NCBI GenBank assembly: GCA_002689445.1
Contig: NZGC01000010.1
Span: forward strand, 1-38,165
Reading direction: 5' to 3'
From: Gammaproteobacteria bacterium
GTDB lineage: Bacteria; Pseudomonadota; Gammaproteobacteria; Pseudomonadales; Azotimanducaceae
Length of the DNA: 38,165 nucleotides
The number at the start of each line of letters is the position of its first letter. Positions within the stretch are counted from its first letter, which is position 1. A program made the position numbers and the translations under genes. Positions 16,381 through 28,332 of this stretch are shown piece after piece. The notes under the pieces were generated by a model that saw only the letters and a list, made by a program, of their open reading frames with translations, was not told the origin of the DNA and searched no databases.

Positions 16381-19300
16381 ATGAATCAACCCTTTGTTCA
16401 TCTTCGCATTCATTCAGAATATGCGCTTGTAGATGGCACGGTGCGACTCAAGCCCTTAGTGCAGGCGACGAAAGAAGCTCGCATGCCCGCGGTGGCCATC
16501 ACTGATCCTGCGAACCTCTTCGGTTTGGTCAAGTTTTTTAAGTCGGCGGTGGCCGAGGGGATAAAGCCGATCGTTGGGACTGATGTTTGGGTTGAGGACA
16601 AAGATCCGACAGCAGAGCCCGGTCTTTTGGTACTGTTAGCCATACGGCAAGAGGGTTATCGAACCTTGAGTCGGATATTGTCAAGAGGGCATGCCGAAGC
16701 GCGTCAAACCGATGGCAAAATCGTGCTGCCAAGACAATGGTTGGAGGCAGATGCCGGCGGACTCATTGCTCTCTCGGGAGCGGCTGATGGGGATGTTGGC
16801 CGAGCAATTCTGAATGACCAAGCCGAGGAAGCGAGGGTACGAGCTGGCTATTGGCAGACAGTCTTCCCCGAAGGCTTTTATTTGGAGGTGCAGAGGCTCG
16901 GACGAGCCTTTGACGAGGCACACGTTGCTGGCGCTGTAGCACTGTCACAGCAGGCGAATATTCCCTTGGTTGCGACCAATGACGTACGCTTTCTTGATCA
17001 GGATGGCTTCGAGGCCCATGAGGTGCGAGTCTGTATACAGCAGGGGCGTACGCTAGATGATCCTCGTCGAGTGAAGCAGTATTCTGAAGACCAATGGTTC
17101 AAACCAGCTGAAGCGATGGTCGAACTGTTTAAAGATCTCCCTCAGGCGGTGAGTAACTCGGTCAAGATCGCCGAGCGTTGCTCAGTGATTTTGGGTTTGG
17201 GGCAGTCCTATCTGCCAGAATACCCGGTCCCTGAAGGCCAAACCATGGCGAACTATCTCGCTGTTGTTACCCGAGAAGGGTTGGCGGAACGGTTTCAGCG
17301 ATTTCCTGAGACCAAAATGCAGCCCGCAGACAATTGGCAACAGCCTTATTTTGATCGTCTGGATTTTGAGTTGGAAATCATTAATGGAATGGGGTTTCCG
17401 GGTTATTTCCTGATTGTGATGGAGTTCATTCAATGGTCGAAAGCGCAAGGCATTCCGGTTGGACCGGGGCGAGGCTCTGGCGCAGGGTCCTTAGTCGCTT
17501 ATGCACTTAAGATTACCGATGTTGATCCACTGGAGTATGACCTGCTGTTCGAGCGATTTTTGAACCCTGAGCGTGTATCTCTGCCTGACTTTGACATTGA
17601 CTTTTGCATGGACGGCCGGGATCGAGTGATCCAGCATGTCACCGAGCGTTATGGCGCTGAAGCCGTCTCACAAATCATTACCTTTGGTACCATGGCTGCT
17701 AAGGCGGTTGTTCGGGATGTTGCAAGGGTACAAGGTAAGTCCTATGGCTTGGCAGATAAGCTCTCTAAGCTCATTCCCTTTGAACCGGGAATGACCTTGA
17801 CCCGGGCCTTGGCAGAAGAACCGCAGCTGTCTGAATTTGTGAATACCTCAGAGGAAGCCGAGGAAATCATTGAGATGGCGCTAAAGCTCGAGGGCATAGC
17901 ACGAAATGTCGGGCGTCATGCAGGTGGCGTTGTCATCGCTCCGACAAAACTCACGGATTTTACGCCGACCTATAGTGATGATTCGGGTGGCGGGTTGATG
18001 ACCCAATTCGACATGAACGATGTTGAGCAAGCTGGGCTGGTCAAGTTCGATTTTCTGGGATTGAGGACGCTGACGATCATCGATAACGCTGTCAAGAGCA
18101 TCAATCAGCGACAATCAGCAGCCCAGGCGGCAGTCATCGATCTCGAAGAGCTTGATCTTGAGCAAGCTGAGATTTACCAAGATCTTCAAGCGGCTAAAAC
18201 GACCGCGGTTTTTCAGCTCGAATCTCGGGGTATGAAAGACTTAATGAAGCGGGTAAAACCCAGTCGCTTTGCTGACATCGTGGCATTGGTGGCGCTTTTC
18301 AGACCCGGACCGCTGCAGTTGGCAGATGATTTTATTCGGCGAAAACATGGTTTGGATGAAGTCGATTACCTGCATCCGAGTTTGCAGCACGTGTTGCAAG
18401 ACACCTACGGAGTCATGCTCTATCAAGAACAAGTGATGCAAATTGCGCAAATCTTAGCAGGTTACTCGTTGGCTGATGCGGATCTGTTGCGTCGGGCGAT
18501 GGGTAAGAAAAAACCTGAGGAGATGGCGAAACAGCGTCAGACCTTTGTGGCCGGGGCCATGAAAAACGAGGTGTCGTCAGAACAGGCGGGGCATATTTTT
18601 GACCTCATGGAGAAATTCGCGGGTTACGGCTTTAACAAACCTCACTCGGTTTGCTATGCCTTGGTCGCTTATCAGACCGCCTGGTTGAAGCATTTTTATC
18701 CAGCAGATTTTATGGCGGCAGTGATGTCGGCGGATATGCAAAATACCGACAAAATAGTGATCAATGTCGAGGAGTGCCGAGAAATCGGACTGGTGTTGGA
18801 TCCGCCGGACGTGAATGTCGGTGACTTTAGGTTTGTTGCGACGGCGAAGGATCAATTGGTTTATGGTCTAGGGGCGATAAAAGGGCTGGGAGAAGGACCG
18901 GTTGAGGCTTTAGTACAAGCCAGACAAGCAGGTCCCTTCATTGATTTGTATGACTTCTGTCGACGGGTGGATGGTAAACGACTCAATCGCCGCGCCCTAG
19001 AAGCGCTGATCGCAGCCGGTGCCCTCGATAAGCTGATGCCGCACAGTCTTGGCGAGGGTTTGTCGATTGACCAACGACGCGGGTGGTTGCTTGCCCATCA
19101 AGAAGAGGCCGTGTTGATTGCTGAGCAGTCGGCACGCAACGAAGAGGGAGGTCTAACGGATTTGTTCGGTGAATTAGAGCCAACCCCCGCCGGTCCCAAA
19201 GATGAAGCCAAAGCCGAGTCAGTATTGCCCCTCACCATGGCCAATCGTCTGGCTCGAGAGAAAGAAGCTTTAGGCCTATACCTCACGGGACATCCCATTG

Positions 19301-19905
19301 ATGTTTATCGATCGGAGCTCAAACATTTCGCCAGCGGTCGCATCGCCGATTTAAGAGCGAGTCAAAGTGAGCAAATGTTTGCCGGTTGGGTCGTGGGTTT
19401 AAGGAGTATGAAAACTCAGCGTGGGCCTATCGTTTTTGTGGCATTGGACGATCGTTCAGCTCGGATCGAGGTGGGAGTTTTTGCTGATTTATTGGAATCT
19501 GTTCGGGATAAAATCAGTAAGGATACGCTGCTGGTGGTCAAAGGCTCCGTTAGCCAAGATGATTTTTCCGGGGGTTTACGGGTCAGAGCAACTGAAGTGC
19601 TTTCCCTGGTAGAAGCGAGACAACGGGCAGTTCGAGGGCTTACCCTGCGCGTGTCGAGCGGTGGCGTTGATGCTCAATTCCCCAAAACGTTGGCCGATTT
19701 GCTGAAGACTTATCAAGAGCCAAAGCAATCTGGCTGTCCGGTCATCATCGACTATTGCACGGAAGGCGCGAGTGCTGAGTTGCAACTCAGCGATGAGTGG
19801 CGGGTAACCCCGAGTGATGAAATGCTCGATGGTTTACGACATCAATTTGGTATGGAACAGGTTCAGCTGACCTATCCCTTAGCGCAAGGCGGTTCTTCGT
19901 CTTGA
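16381..19905 (+). CDS. dnaE: DNA polymerase III alpha subunit DnaE
   Basis: This 1174-residue replicative polymerase is nearly the same length as E. coli DnaE (1160). It starts MNQPFVHLRIHSEYALVDG, the PHP domain. The polymerase core has GPGRGSGAGSLVAYAL and the catalytic aspartates D403 and D405 in PDFDIDFC, equivalent to E. coli D401 and D403. Helix-hairpin-helix and OB-fold regions follow (MFAGWVVGLRSMKTQRGP begins the OB fold). The internal beta-clamp motif appears as LTDLF at 925-929, where E. coli has QADMF. I chose ATG 16381 by family alignment over TTG 16375; no strong ribosome site is visible. It is coupled to tilS by TGATG. accA, which sits here in Pseudomonas, is absent. Confidence 0.97.
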   Translation: MNQPFVHLRIHSEYALVDGTVRLKPLVQATKEARMPAVAITDPANLFGLVKFFKSAVAEGIKPIVGTDVWVEDKDPTAEPGLLVLLAIRQEGYRTLSRILSRGHAEARQTDGKIVLPRQWLEADAGGLIALSGAADGDVGRAILNDQAEEARVRAGYWQTVFPEGFYLEVQRLGRAFDEAHVAGAVALSQQANIPLVATNDVRFLDQDGFEAHEVRVCIQQGRTLDDPRRVKQYSEDQWFKPAEAMVELFKDLPQAVSNSVKIAERCSVILGLGQSYLPEYPVPEGQTMANYLAVVTREGLAERFQRFPETKMQPADNWQQPYFDRLDFELEIINGMGFPGYFLIVMEFIQWSKAQGIPVGPGRGSGAGSLVAYALKITDVDPLEYDLLFERFLNPERVSLPDFDIDFCMDGRDRVIQHVTERYGAEAVSQIITFGTMAAKAVVRDVARVQGKSYGLADKLSKLIPFEPGMTLTRALAEEPQLSEFVNTSEEAEEIIEMALKLEGIARNVGRHAGGVVIAPTKLTDFTPTYSDDSGGGLMTQFDMNDVEQAGLVKFDFLGLRTLTIIDNAVKSINQRQSAAQAAVIDLEELDLEQAEIYQDLQAAKTTAVFQLESRGMKDLMKRVKPSRFADIVALVALFRPGPLQLADDFIRRKHGLDEVDYLHPSLQHVLQDTYGVMLYQEQVMQIAQILAGYSLADADLLRRAMGKKKPEEMAKQRQTFVAGAMKNEVSSEQAGHIFDLMEKFAGYGFNKPHSVCYALVAYQTAWLKHFYPADFMAAVMSADMQNTDKIVINVEECREIGLVLDPPDVNVGDFRFVATAKDQLVYGLGAIKGLGEGPVEALVQARQAGPFIDLYDFCRRVDGKRLNRRALEALIAAGALDKLMPHSLGEGLSIDQRRGWLLAHQEEAVLIAEQSARNEEGGLTDLFGELEPTPAGPKDEAKAESVLPLTMANRLAREKEALGLYLTGHPIDVYRSELKHFASGRIADLRASQSEQMFAGWVVGLRSMKTQRGPIVFVALDDRSARIEVGVFADLLESVRDKISKDTLLVVKGSVSQDDFSGGLRVRATEVLSLVEARQRAVRGLTLRVSSGGVDAQFPKTLADLLKTYQEPKQSGCPVIIDYCTEGASAELQLSDEWRVTPSDEMLDGLRHQFGMEQVQLTYPLAQGGSSS

Positions 19906-21209
19906 TGACACTTTTACCACCCGAGGCAATCCAGCGTTTGTCTCAGCATCATCAGGGAAGACTGGTTGTAGCATTCAGTGGAGGAATGGACTCGACTGCT
20001 TTGTTGCACGCGCTTGTCAGAGCGGGGTTGAATTCGAGGATTGAGGCCGTTCATGTCAATCATGGTTTACAGGCTCAAGCCTTCAGTTGGCAGGCGCATT
20101 GTGCTGCGGTGTGTCGCCTGCTTGAGGTGCCGCTCCAAATCGCAGAGGTTGAAGTCTCAAGTCGCGGCAGTCTTGAGGCTGCCGCTCGTCGAGCGCGTTA
20201 TCAGGCTTTTGAGAAGATCCTCTGCCCCGCTGATCTGTTGTTAATGGCCCATCATCGCGAGGATCATATTGAAACGGCTATCCTCACCTTGCTTCGAGGT
20301 TATGCGGGGATGGGGCTGAGCGGGATGCCAGCGTCTCGAGGGTTGGGCGAGGCTGAAATTTATCGACCGCTACTCACCGTATCCCAATCAACCATTGTTG
20401 AATATGCCTTGCAACATAAGCTCGAGTTTATTGAGGATCCAAGTAATCAAGATACTCGTCACGATCGCAATTATCTTCGTCACAATGTGATGCCTCGATT
20501 GGAAGGCAGATTTCCCGATTGGGCGTCTCGCCTTGAGTCTCGATTGGATCTCGACCAACAGGCTCGAGCTTTATTGACGACTTATGGGGCTCAAGATGTT
20601 AAGACGCTACGCGCTCCCCAAGGTTTTTCAGTCGTCAAGCTGAAGGCGCTCGAGCGTTTTCGAGGTCTGCATGTGCTCAATACTCTCATCGCACAATGTG
20701 CTGTTATCATCCCGAGTCGCCGGCAGTTAACCGCTGCCTACGAAATGCTGGTGGCTGATGGTCAGGTTGAGCCTCGGGTAATGCTGATCGCAGGTTTTGA
20801 ATTGCACCGCCATGGTCAATGGTTTGATCTTTTGCCTCCCGTGGCAGGCAATACAGCGTCTGATGAGGTGGAGATCAAGGCCGGAACCGAAATCGAACTG
20901 GGTGGCTTTGAATTAAAAGCTTGGGTGGCGCCCGGTGGAATAAAAGTTCCAGCAGGAGCCAAGTGGTTAAGGGGCGGCAGAGGGCAGCTGAAACTAGAAG
21001 GTAGCCACAAACGCCTATCGGAGTTGCTGCGAGAGCAGGGGATTCCCTTCTGGGTACGACAGCGGCTGCCTGTTTTAACCGAGAGGAATCGATTGCTGGC
21101 AATCCCTGAATTGCCGGACTGGGCGGTAACAGCCCAATTTAACGAGGCAGTCGGTCTTGATCAAGCATCGCAGGGTTTACATGTTGCGCTGATTCGAAGC
21201 GCTGTTTGA
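19905..21209 (+). CDS. tilS: tRNA(Ile)-lysidine synthase TilS
   Basis: This 434-residue ATPase attaches lysine to C34 of the minor tRNA-Ile with a CAU anticodon, which changes both codon reading (AUG to AUA) and aminoacylation identity. The PP-loop SGGMDS is at residues 25-30, followed by EAVHVNHGL, MAHHREDHIETAILTLLRG and RHDRNYLRHNVMPRLE, all standard. The C-terminal domain is recognisable (HKRLSELLREQGIPFWVRQRLPVL). The ATG at 19905 shares its first base with the dnaE stop; an in-frame TTG one codon earlier is less likely. The enzyme is essential wherever AUA is read by this tRNA. Confidence 0.95.
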   Translation: MTLLPPEAIQRLSQHHQGRLVVAFSGGMDSTALLHALVRAGLNSRIEAVHVNHGLQAQAFSWQAHCAAVCRLLEVPLQIAEVEVSSRGSLEAAARRARYQAFEKILCPADLLLMAHHREDHIETAILTLLRGYAGMGLSGMPASRGLGEAEIYRPLLTVSQSTIVEYALQHKLEFIEDPSNQDTRHDRNYLRHNVMPRLEGRFPDWASRLESRLDLDQQARALLTTYGAQDVKTLRAPQGFSVVKLKALERFRGLHVLNTLIAQCAVIIPSRRQLTAAYEMLVADGQVEPRVMLIAGFELHRHGQWFDLLPPVAGNTASDEVEIKAGTEIELGGFELKAWVAPGGIKVPAGAKWLRGGRGQLKLEGSHKRLSELLREQGIPFWVRQRLPVLTERNRLLAIPELPDWAVTAQFNEAVGLDQASQGLHVALIRSAV

Positions 21210-21234
21210 CGCCGATTGTTATTGAGCAGAATGA

Positions 21235-22950
<1,716 letters not shown>

Positions 22951-22967
22951 CTTGAAGGAGCGAGCCG

Positions 22968-23777
22968 ATGAATCTTTGTGGGTATGAAGTCAATGAACAC
23001 AGCCGATTTTTTCTGATCGCTGGGACCTGTGTGGTCGAGTCTGAGCAAATGGCAATGGATACTGCGGGCATGCTCAAAGAAATTTGTGCTGAGCTTGATA
23101 TTTTTCTCATCTATAAGAGCTCTTTCGACAAGGCGAATCGCTCATCGATCGACAGCTTTCGTGGTCCGGGAATCGAGGCCGGATTGAAGGTCTTGCAAGT
23201 GGTTCGAGATGCCTTAAGCATTCCCGTACTCACCGATGTCCATGAGGATACGCCGCTTGACGAGGTTTGTGACGTGGTTTCAGTATTGCAAACCCCGGCC
23301 TTTTTGTGTCGACAAACGAATTATATTCAGAGGGTTGCGGCAACCGGCTTGCCTGTGAATATCAAAAAAGGTCAATTTCTTGCGCCCTGGGACATGACAC
23401 ATGTCGTTGCAAAGGCGAAGGCCACGGGTAACGAGCAGATTATGGTTTGCGAGCGAGGTACCAGTTTTGGATATAACAACTTGGTGTCTGATATGCGAGC
23501 GCTGCCAGTGCTTGCTGCAACCGAGTGCCCGGTCGTGTTTGATGCGACACACAGCGTGCAGCTCCCTGGTGGTCAGGGGGCAACCTCGGGAGGACAGCGT
23601 GAAATGGTGCCGGTTCTCGCCCGCGCAGCAACCGCAGTTGGGATCAATGGGCTTTTTATGGAAACGCATCCGACGCCCGATAAAGCGTTGAGTGATGGTC
23701 CCAATTCTTGGCCGTTAGGAGCAATGTCTGAATTGTTGGAACAGTTAGTCGCTATTGATCGCGTTGTTAAAGGGTAG
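22968..23777 (+). CDS. kdsA: 3-deoxy-D-manno-octulosonate 8-phosphate synthase KdsA
   Basis: This 269-residue aldolase condenses phosphoenolpyruvate with arabinose 5-phosphate to give KDO-8-phosphate for lipopolysaccharide inner core, so the organism should be LPS-bearing. Hallmarks are [61 protein letters not shown] and [13 protein letters not shown]. The N-terminal segment is AGTCVVES with cysteine 21. Metal-dependent enzymes (Aquifex type) have cysteine here, whereas the metal-free E. coli enzyme has asparagine. AAGGAG lies eight bases before the ATG. It follows pyrG closely, as in Pseudomonas. Confidence 0.96.
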   Translation: MNLCGYEVNEHSRFFLIAGTCVVESEQMAMDTAGMLKEICAELDIFLIYKSSFDKANRSSIDSFRGPGIEAGLKVLQVVRDALSIPVLTDVHEDTPLDEVCDVVSVLQTPAFLCRQTNYIQRVAATGLPVNIKKGQFLAPWDMTHVVAKAKATGNEQIMVCERGTSFGYNNLVSDMRALPVLAATECPVVFDATHSVQLPGGQGATSGGQREMVPVLARAATAVGINGLFMETHPTPDKALSDGPNSWPLGAMSELLEQLVAIDRVVKG

Positions 23778-23793
23778 GGTTGTCATCGAAGGT

Positions 23794-23810
23794 CCGGCGA
23801 GATAAGCCGG
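23794..23810 (+). terminator. Weak hairpin after kdsA, possible terminator
   Basis: CCGGC (23794-23798) and GCCGG (23806-23810) can pair around a seven-base loop, 17 bases after the kdsA stop. The following bases, CGGTTTCGG, give no proper T-tract, so intrinsic termination would be weak at best. The whole 218-base kdsA-eno gap holds no supported gene; it also carries a hexamer array and a second hairpin listed separately. Confidence 0.25.
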
Positions 23811-23866
23811 CGGTTTCGGTTAACTCACCGAGGTTCAGTTCAGCCCTCACTCGGCTGACGATTGAA

Positions 23867-23914
23867 AGCAAGAGCAAGAGCAAGAGCAAGAGCAACGGCA
23901 AGAGCAAGGGCAAG
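23867..23914 (+). repeat. Hexanucleotide tandem array (AGCAAG)8 between kdsA and eno
   Basis: Eight consecutive six-base units cover 48 bases: four perfect AGCAAG, then AGCAAC, GGCAAG, AGCAAG, GGCAAG. The strand is nearly all purine plus one C per unit. It lies 90 bases after kdsA and 82 bases before eno, outside any supported gene. The frame through it would encode serine-lysine repeats but has no credible start. The sequence AGGGCAAGAGA at its end (23907-23917) recurs near the beginning of eno (24017-24027). Confidence 0.9.
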
Positions 23915-23949
23915 AGAGTAAAATCAACGTAAGAAGAGTTCACTGAATA

Positions 23950-23971
23950 TTGATCGATGAATTTCGATCAA
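23950..23971 (+). promoter_or_regulatory. Perfect inverted repeat just upstream of eno
   Basis: TTGATCGA (23950-23957) and TCGATCAA (23964-23971) form a perfect eight-base inverted repeat around a six-base spacer, ending 24 bases before the eno ATG. It may be an operator or a hairpin in the mRNA leader near the ribosome site. It has no T-tract, so it is not a standard terminator. Confidence 0.5.
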
Positions 23972-23983
23972 CGAAAAGGATAG

Positions 23984-25575
<1,592 letters not shown>

Positions 25576-26259
25576 ATGGTAAGTTCGTCGCCTGCTTTGC
25601 AGGATTTTTCAATTATCGTTCCCGCTGCTGGAGTCGGATCTCGAATGGGGGCGGATAGGCCGAAGCAATATTTGACCTTGGGTGGAAAAACCATTCTTGC
25701 TCGAACGCTCGATAAGCTACAGCAATTGAATCCTGCTCGTTTAGTGGTCGCAATCAGTCCAGAAGATCCTTACTTTGATGCCACCCTGTACCCCGACGTT
25801 GAGCGGGTAGACGGCGGAAATACGCGGGTTGATTCGGTGCTCGCGGGACTCGAAAGGCTGGACCTCCGCGAGCAAGATTGGGTGATGGTTCACGACGCTG
25901 TCCGTCCTTGTGTATCGATTGCCGATGTCAGGCGGTTGCTGGAAGGTATTGCAGATGACCCCATAGGGGGACTTTTGGCGGTGCCTGTGATGGATACATT
26001 GAAACGGGTTCAAAAAGGTCGAGTAAGAGAAACTCTGGACCGTTCAGAGCTCTGGCTCGCTCAGACACCGCAAGTGTTTCGATTCGGTCCACTGGTAGAA
26101 GCATTACAATCGCTGCCAGGAGCAACCGACGAAGCCAGTGCGATCGAGGCTATGGGGCATAAACCACACATTGTCCTAGGGCGTTCGGATAATTTGAAGA
26201 TTACCGTCCATGAGGACCTGGCGTTAGCAGCATTTATTTTGGCGAGGGAAGGCACGTGA
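25576..26259 (+). CDS. ispD: 2-C-methyl-D-erythritol 4-phosphate cytidylyltransferase IspD
   Basis: This 227-residue enzyme transfers CMP from CTP to methylerythritol 4-phosphate in the MEP isoprenoid pathway. The CTP-binding loop is PAAGVGSRMGADRPKQYL (residues about 15-32), and VHDAVRPCVS and LAQTPQVFRFG are typical. The gene starts directly after the ftsB stop and ends by sharing a base with the ispF start (TGATG). IspF acts two steps later, so the two are made together; IspE is not in this window. Confidence 0.95.
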   Translation: MVSSSPALQDFSIIVPAAGVGSRMGADRPKQYLTLGGKTILARTLDKLQQLNPARLVVAISPEDPYFDATLYPDVERVDGGNTRVDSVLAGLERLDLREQDWVMVHDAVRPCVSIADVRRLLEGIADDPIGGLLAVPVMDTLKRVQKGRVRETLDRSELWLAQTPQVFRFGPLVEALQSLPGATDEASAIEAMGHKPHIVLGRSDNLKITVHEDLALAAFILAREGT

Positions 26260-26741
26260 TGCGCATTGGTCTTGGGATAGATGCCCATATTTTTACGCCG
26301 GTCGGTGAGGCTGATTCGTTCGTGCTTGGTGGCGTTGAGATCCCTTATGATCGGGGCGTGATCGCACATTCAGACGGTGACGTCTTATTGCATGCCCTAA
26401 TGGACGCAATTTTAGGGGCACTGGGTTTGGAGGACATCGGACATCAATTTCCGGATTCTGATCCAAAATATCAAAATGCCGACTCAAAGGAGATGACGCG
26501 AGGGGTGGTAGCTATGATGCAGCGGGAAGGCTATTCCCTGGTGAACGTCGATGCCACTTTGTTGCTTGAGGCTCCGAAAATGAAACCTCATCGTCAAGCG
26601 ATGATTGCGAGCGTTGCCGAGGTCTTGGCCTGCAAGACCTCTCAAGTATCTATCAAGGCAACCACAGTTGAAAAAATGGGTGCGATTGGCAGAGGTGAAG
26701 GATTGGCAGCACAGGTGGTTGTGTTATTGCAGGCGATATGA
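26259..26741 (+). CDS. ispF: 2-C-methyl-D-erythritol 2,4-cyclodiphosphate synthase IspF
   Basis: This 160-residue enzyme cyclises CDP-methylerythritol 2-phosphate with loss of CMP. The metal ligands are D8 and H10 in GIDAH and the histidine of [11 protein letters not shown] near residue 45. [10 protein letters not shown] and [19 protein letters not shown] are also typical. The start at ATG 26259 overlaps the ispD stop; the GTG one codon earlier is less likely because the family begins MRIG. The last four bases overlap truD (ATGA). Confidence 0.96.
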   Translation: MRIGLGIDAHIFTPVGEADSFVLGGVEIPYDRGVIAHSDGDVLLHALMDAILGALGLEDIGHQFPDSDPKYQNADSKEMTRGVVAMMQREGYSLVNVDATLLLEAPKMKPHRQAMIASVAEVLACKTSQVSIKATTVEKMGAIGRGEGLAAQVVVLLQAI

Positions 26742-27652
26742 AGTTCGAATGGGACCGGTTGGCGCACCTCTATGGTAGGCCAACAATATCCGGGGTAATT
26801 AGAGCCCGAAGTGACGATTTTAGTGTGGTCGAGCAATCGTTTACCCCAACAGGCGCTGGCGAGCACGGCTACTTGGTGATAAAAAAAATAGATACCAATA
26901 CGCATTGGGTGGCCCAGCAACTGGCAGAATTTGCCGGGATAACCCTAAAAGACGTGGGCTTTGCAGGAAGAAAGGATCGATATGCGGTGACCGAGCAGGC
27001 CTTTACCTGCTACCTGCCAGGTCGCCGCGATCCAGATTGGCAAGGCCTGAATGACGCGCAAGTGCAGGTTCTCAGCTCGACCAGGACCTCGCGAAAATTG
27101 CGTAAAGGTGACCTATGGGGTAACCGGTTTCAAATACGGTTGTCGAGGGTATCAAACAATTTAGAAGAGGCCTTGACGCGCCTAATGGATCAGCCTGTGC
27201 CTAACTACTTTGGCGAGCAACGCTTCGGTTTTGAGGGCCGCAATTTAGCGCTTGCTGAGCAATTGATCGCTAATCCGTTCAAACGGCTGCACCAGCGCGA
27301 TATGATTTTATCGTCGATGCGAAGTTACTTGTTTAACAGGTATTTGTCGGCAGTGGTAAAGCGAGATCAGTGTGCTATCGACGCCGAGGAAACAGGACCA
27401 CTTTATGGTCGGAGTCGGGATCCGCAACCTGGCGAGGCGACGCTGCCTGAGTCCTTGAAATCCTGGATGGGGGTATTGGCAAAAAATCGAATCAAGGTGG
27501 GTGAAAGAAAACTCTGGCTGCAGCCTCTTGAGTTCACTTGGCAACGCGAAGACAATGATTATAGGGTCAGTTTTACATTGCCCCCTGGATGTTACGCAAC
27601 CAGTGTTTTGCGAGAAATTCTAAACTACGAGGATGGGTCAGTTGGCCGTTAA
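26738..27652 (+). CDS. truD: tRNA pseudouridine(13) synthase TruD
   Basis: This 304-residue enzyme makes pseudouridine 13 in tRNA-Glu and, in some species, other tRNAs. The catalytic aspartate is D80 in [14 protein letters not shown], the same number as in E. coli. Further motifs are [17 protein letters not shown] (near residue 150), [14 protein letters not shown] and [10 protein letters not shown]. At 304 residues it is some 45 shorter than E. coli TruD (349); both ends of the family pattern are present, so the loss is internal, in the less conserved TRUD insertion domain. Starts with ATGA overlapping ispF. Confidence 0.93.
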   Translation: MKFEWDRLAHLYGRPTISGVIRARSDDFSVVEQSFTPTGAGEHGYLVIKKIDTNTHWVAQQLAEFAGITLKDVGFAGRKDRYAVTEQAFTCYLPGRRDPDWQGLNDAQVQVLSSTRTSRKLRKGDLWGNRFQIRLSRVSNNLEEALTRLMDQPVPNYFGEQRFGFEGRNLALAEQLIANPFKRLHQRDMILSSMRSYLFNRYLSAVVKRDQCAIDAEETGPLYGRSRDPQPGEATLPESLKSWMGVLAKNRIKVGERKLWLQPLEFTWQREDNDYRVSFTLPPGCYATSVLREILNYEDGSVGR

Positions 27653-27674
27653 ATTAGATGTAAGCGGTGTAGGT

Positions 27675-28307
27675 ATGACGTCGCAAAGGACCCGCAATCG
27701 GCTAACTGATCGTCTGCGTGAACAAGGTATTATCGACGAGTCAGTCCTACATGCGATGGGTTCAACACCTCGACACCTGTTTGTTGACGAAGCCTTGGCG
27801 CATCGTGCCTATGAAGATACGGCGCTTCCGATCGGCCATGGCCAGACAATATCGCAGCCTTATATCGTCGCTAGGATGACTGAACTGTTACTAGAAGCGG
27901 GCGATCTTAATTCTGTGTTAGAAGTGGGTACAGGGTCGGGTTACCAGACAGCGATATTGGCTCAGTTGGTTGGCCAAGTTGCGACGGTGGAGCGTATCTC
28001 TGCGTTGCTCGATCGAACTTTGGTGCGATTTCGGCAGTTAGGATTACATCAAATTAAGGCCAAATATGATGATGGTCAATTGGGTTGGCCGGAGCGCGGA
28101 CCTTTTGATGGCATCGTGGTAACGGCCTCACCTAGAGTTGTGCCAGAGGCACTTTTGGCGCAACTGGCTCCTGGGGGTAGGTTAGTCATACCGCTGGGTG
28201 ATCTTGAAACCCAGACCCTGACCGTTTTCGAGCGTCAAGAATCGGACATTATCCGCACAGAGGTTGAGCAGGTGAGGTTTGTGCCTCTATTAGGCGGTCG
28301 ATCATGA
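27675..28307 (+). CDS. pcm: Protein-L-isoaspartate O-methyltransferase Pcm
   Basis: This 210-residue enzyme methylates L-isoaspartyl residues in damaged proteins, allowing return to aspartate. It contains [22 protein letters not shown] and the SAM-binding motif [18 protein letters not shown], then GGRLVIPLG and a terminal [10 protein letters not shown] chose ATG 27675, giving [18 protein letters not shown], because Pseudomonas Pcm begins almost identically. An in-frame ATG at 27633 would overlap truD and has no properly spaced ribosome site. surE, which normally lies between truD and pcm, is missing. Confidence 0.94.
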   Translation: MTSQRTRNRLTDRLREQGIIDESVLHAMGSTPRHLFVDEALAHRAYEDTALPIGHGQTISQPYIVARMTELLLEAGDLNSVLEVGTGSGYQTAILAQLVGQVATVERISALLDRTLVRFRQLGLHQIKAKYDDGQLGWPERGPFDGIVVTASPRVVPEALLAQLAPGGRLVIPLGDLETQTLTVFERQESDIIRTEVEQVRFVPLLGGRS

Positions 28308-28332
28308 GTCTAGAGTCCGTGAGTTTCATTCG

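Noticed and set aside
23787..23935. Open frame running through the hexamer array (serine-lysine repeats)
   Set aside because: Only a TTG start without ribosome site, no plausible protein before the repeat, and stop soon after; more simply explained as a non-coding repeat.
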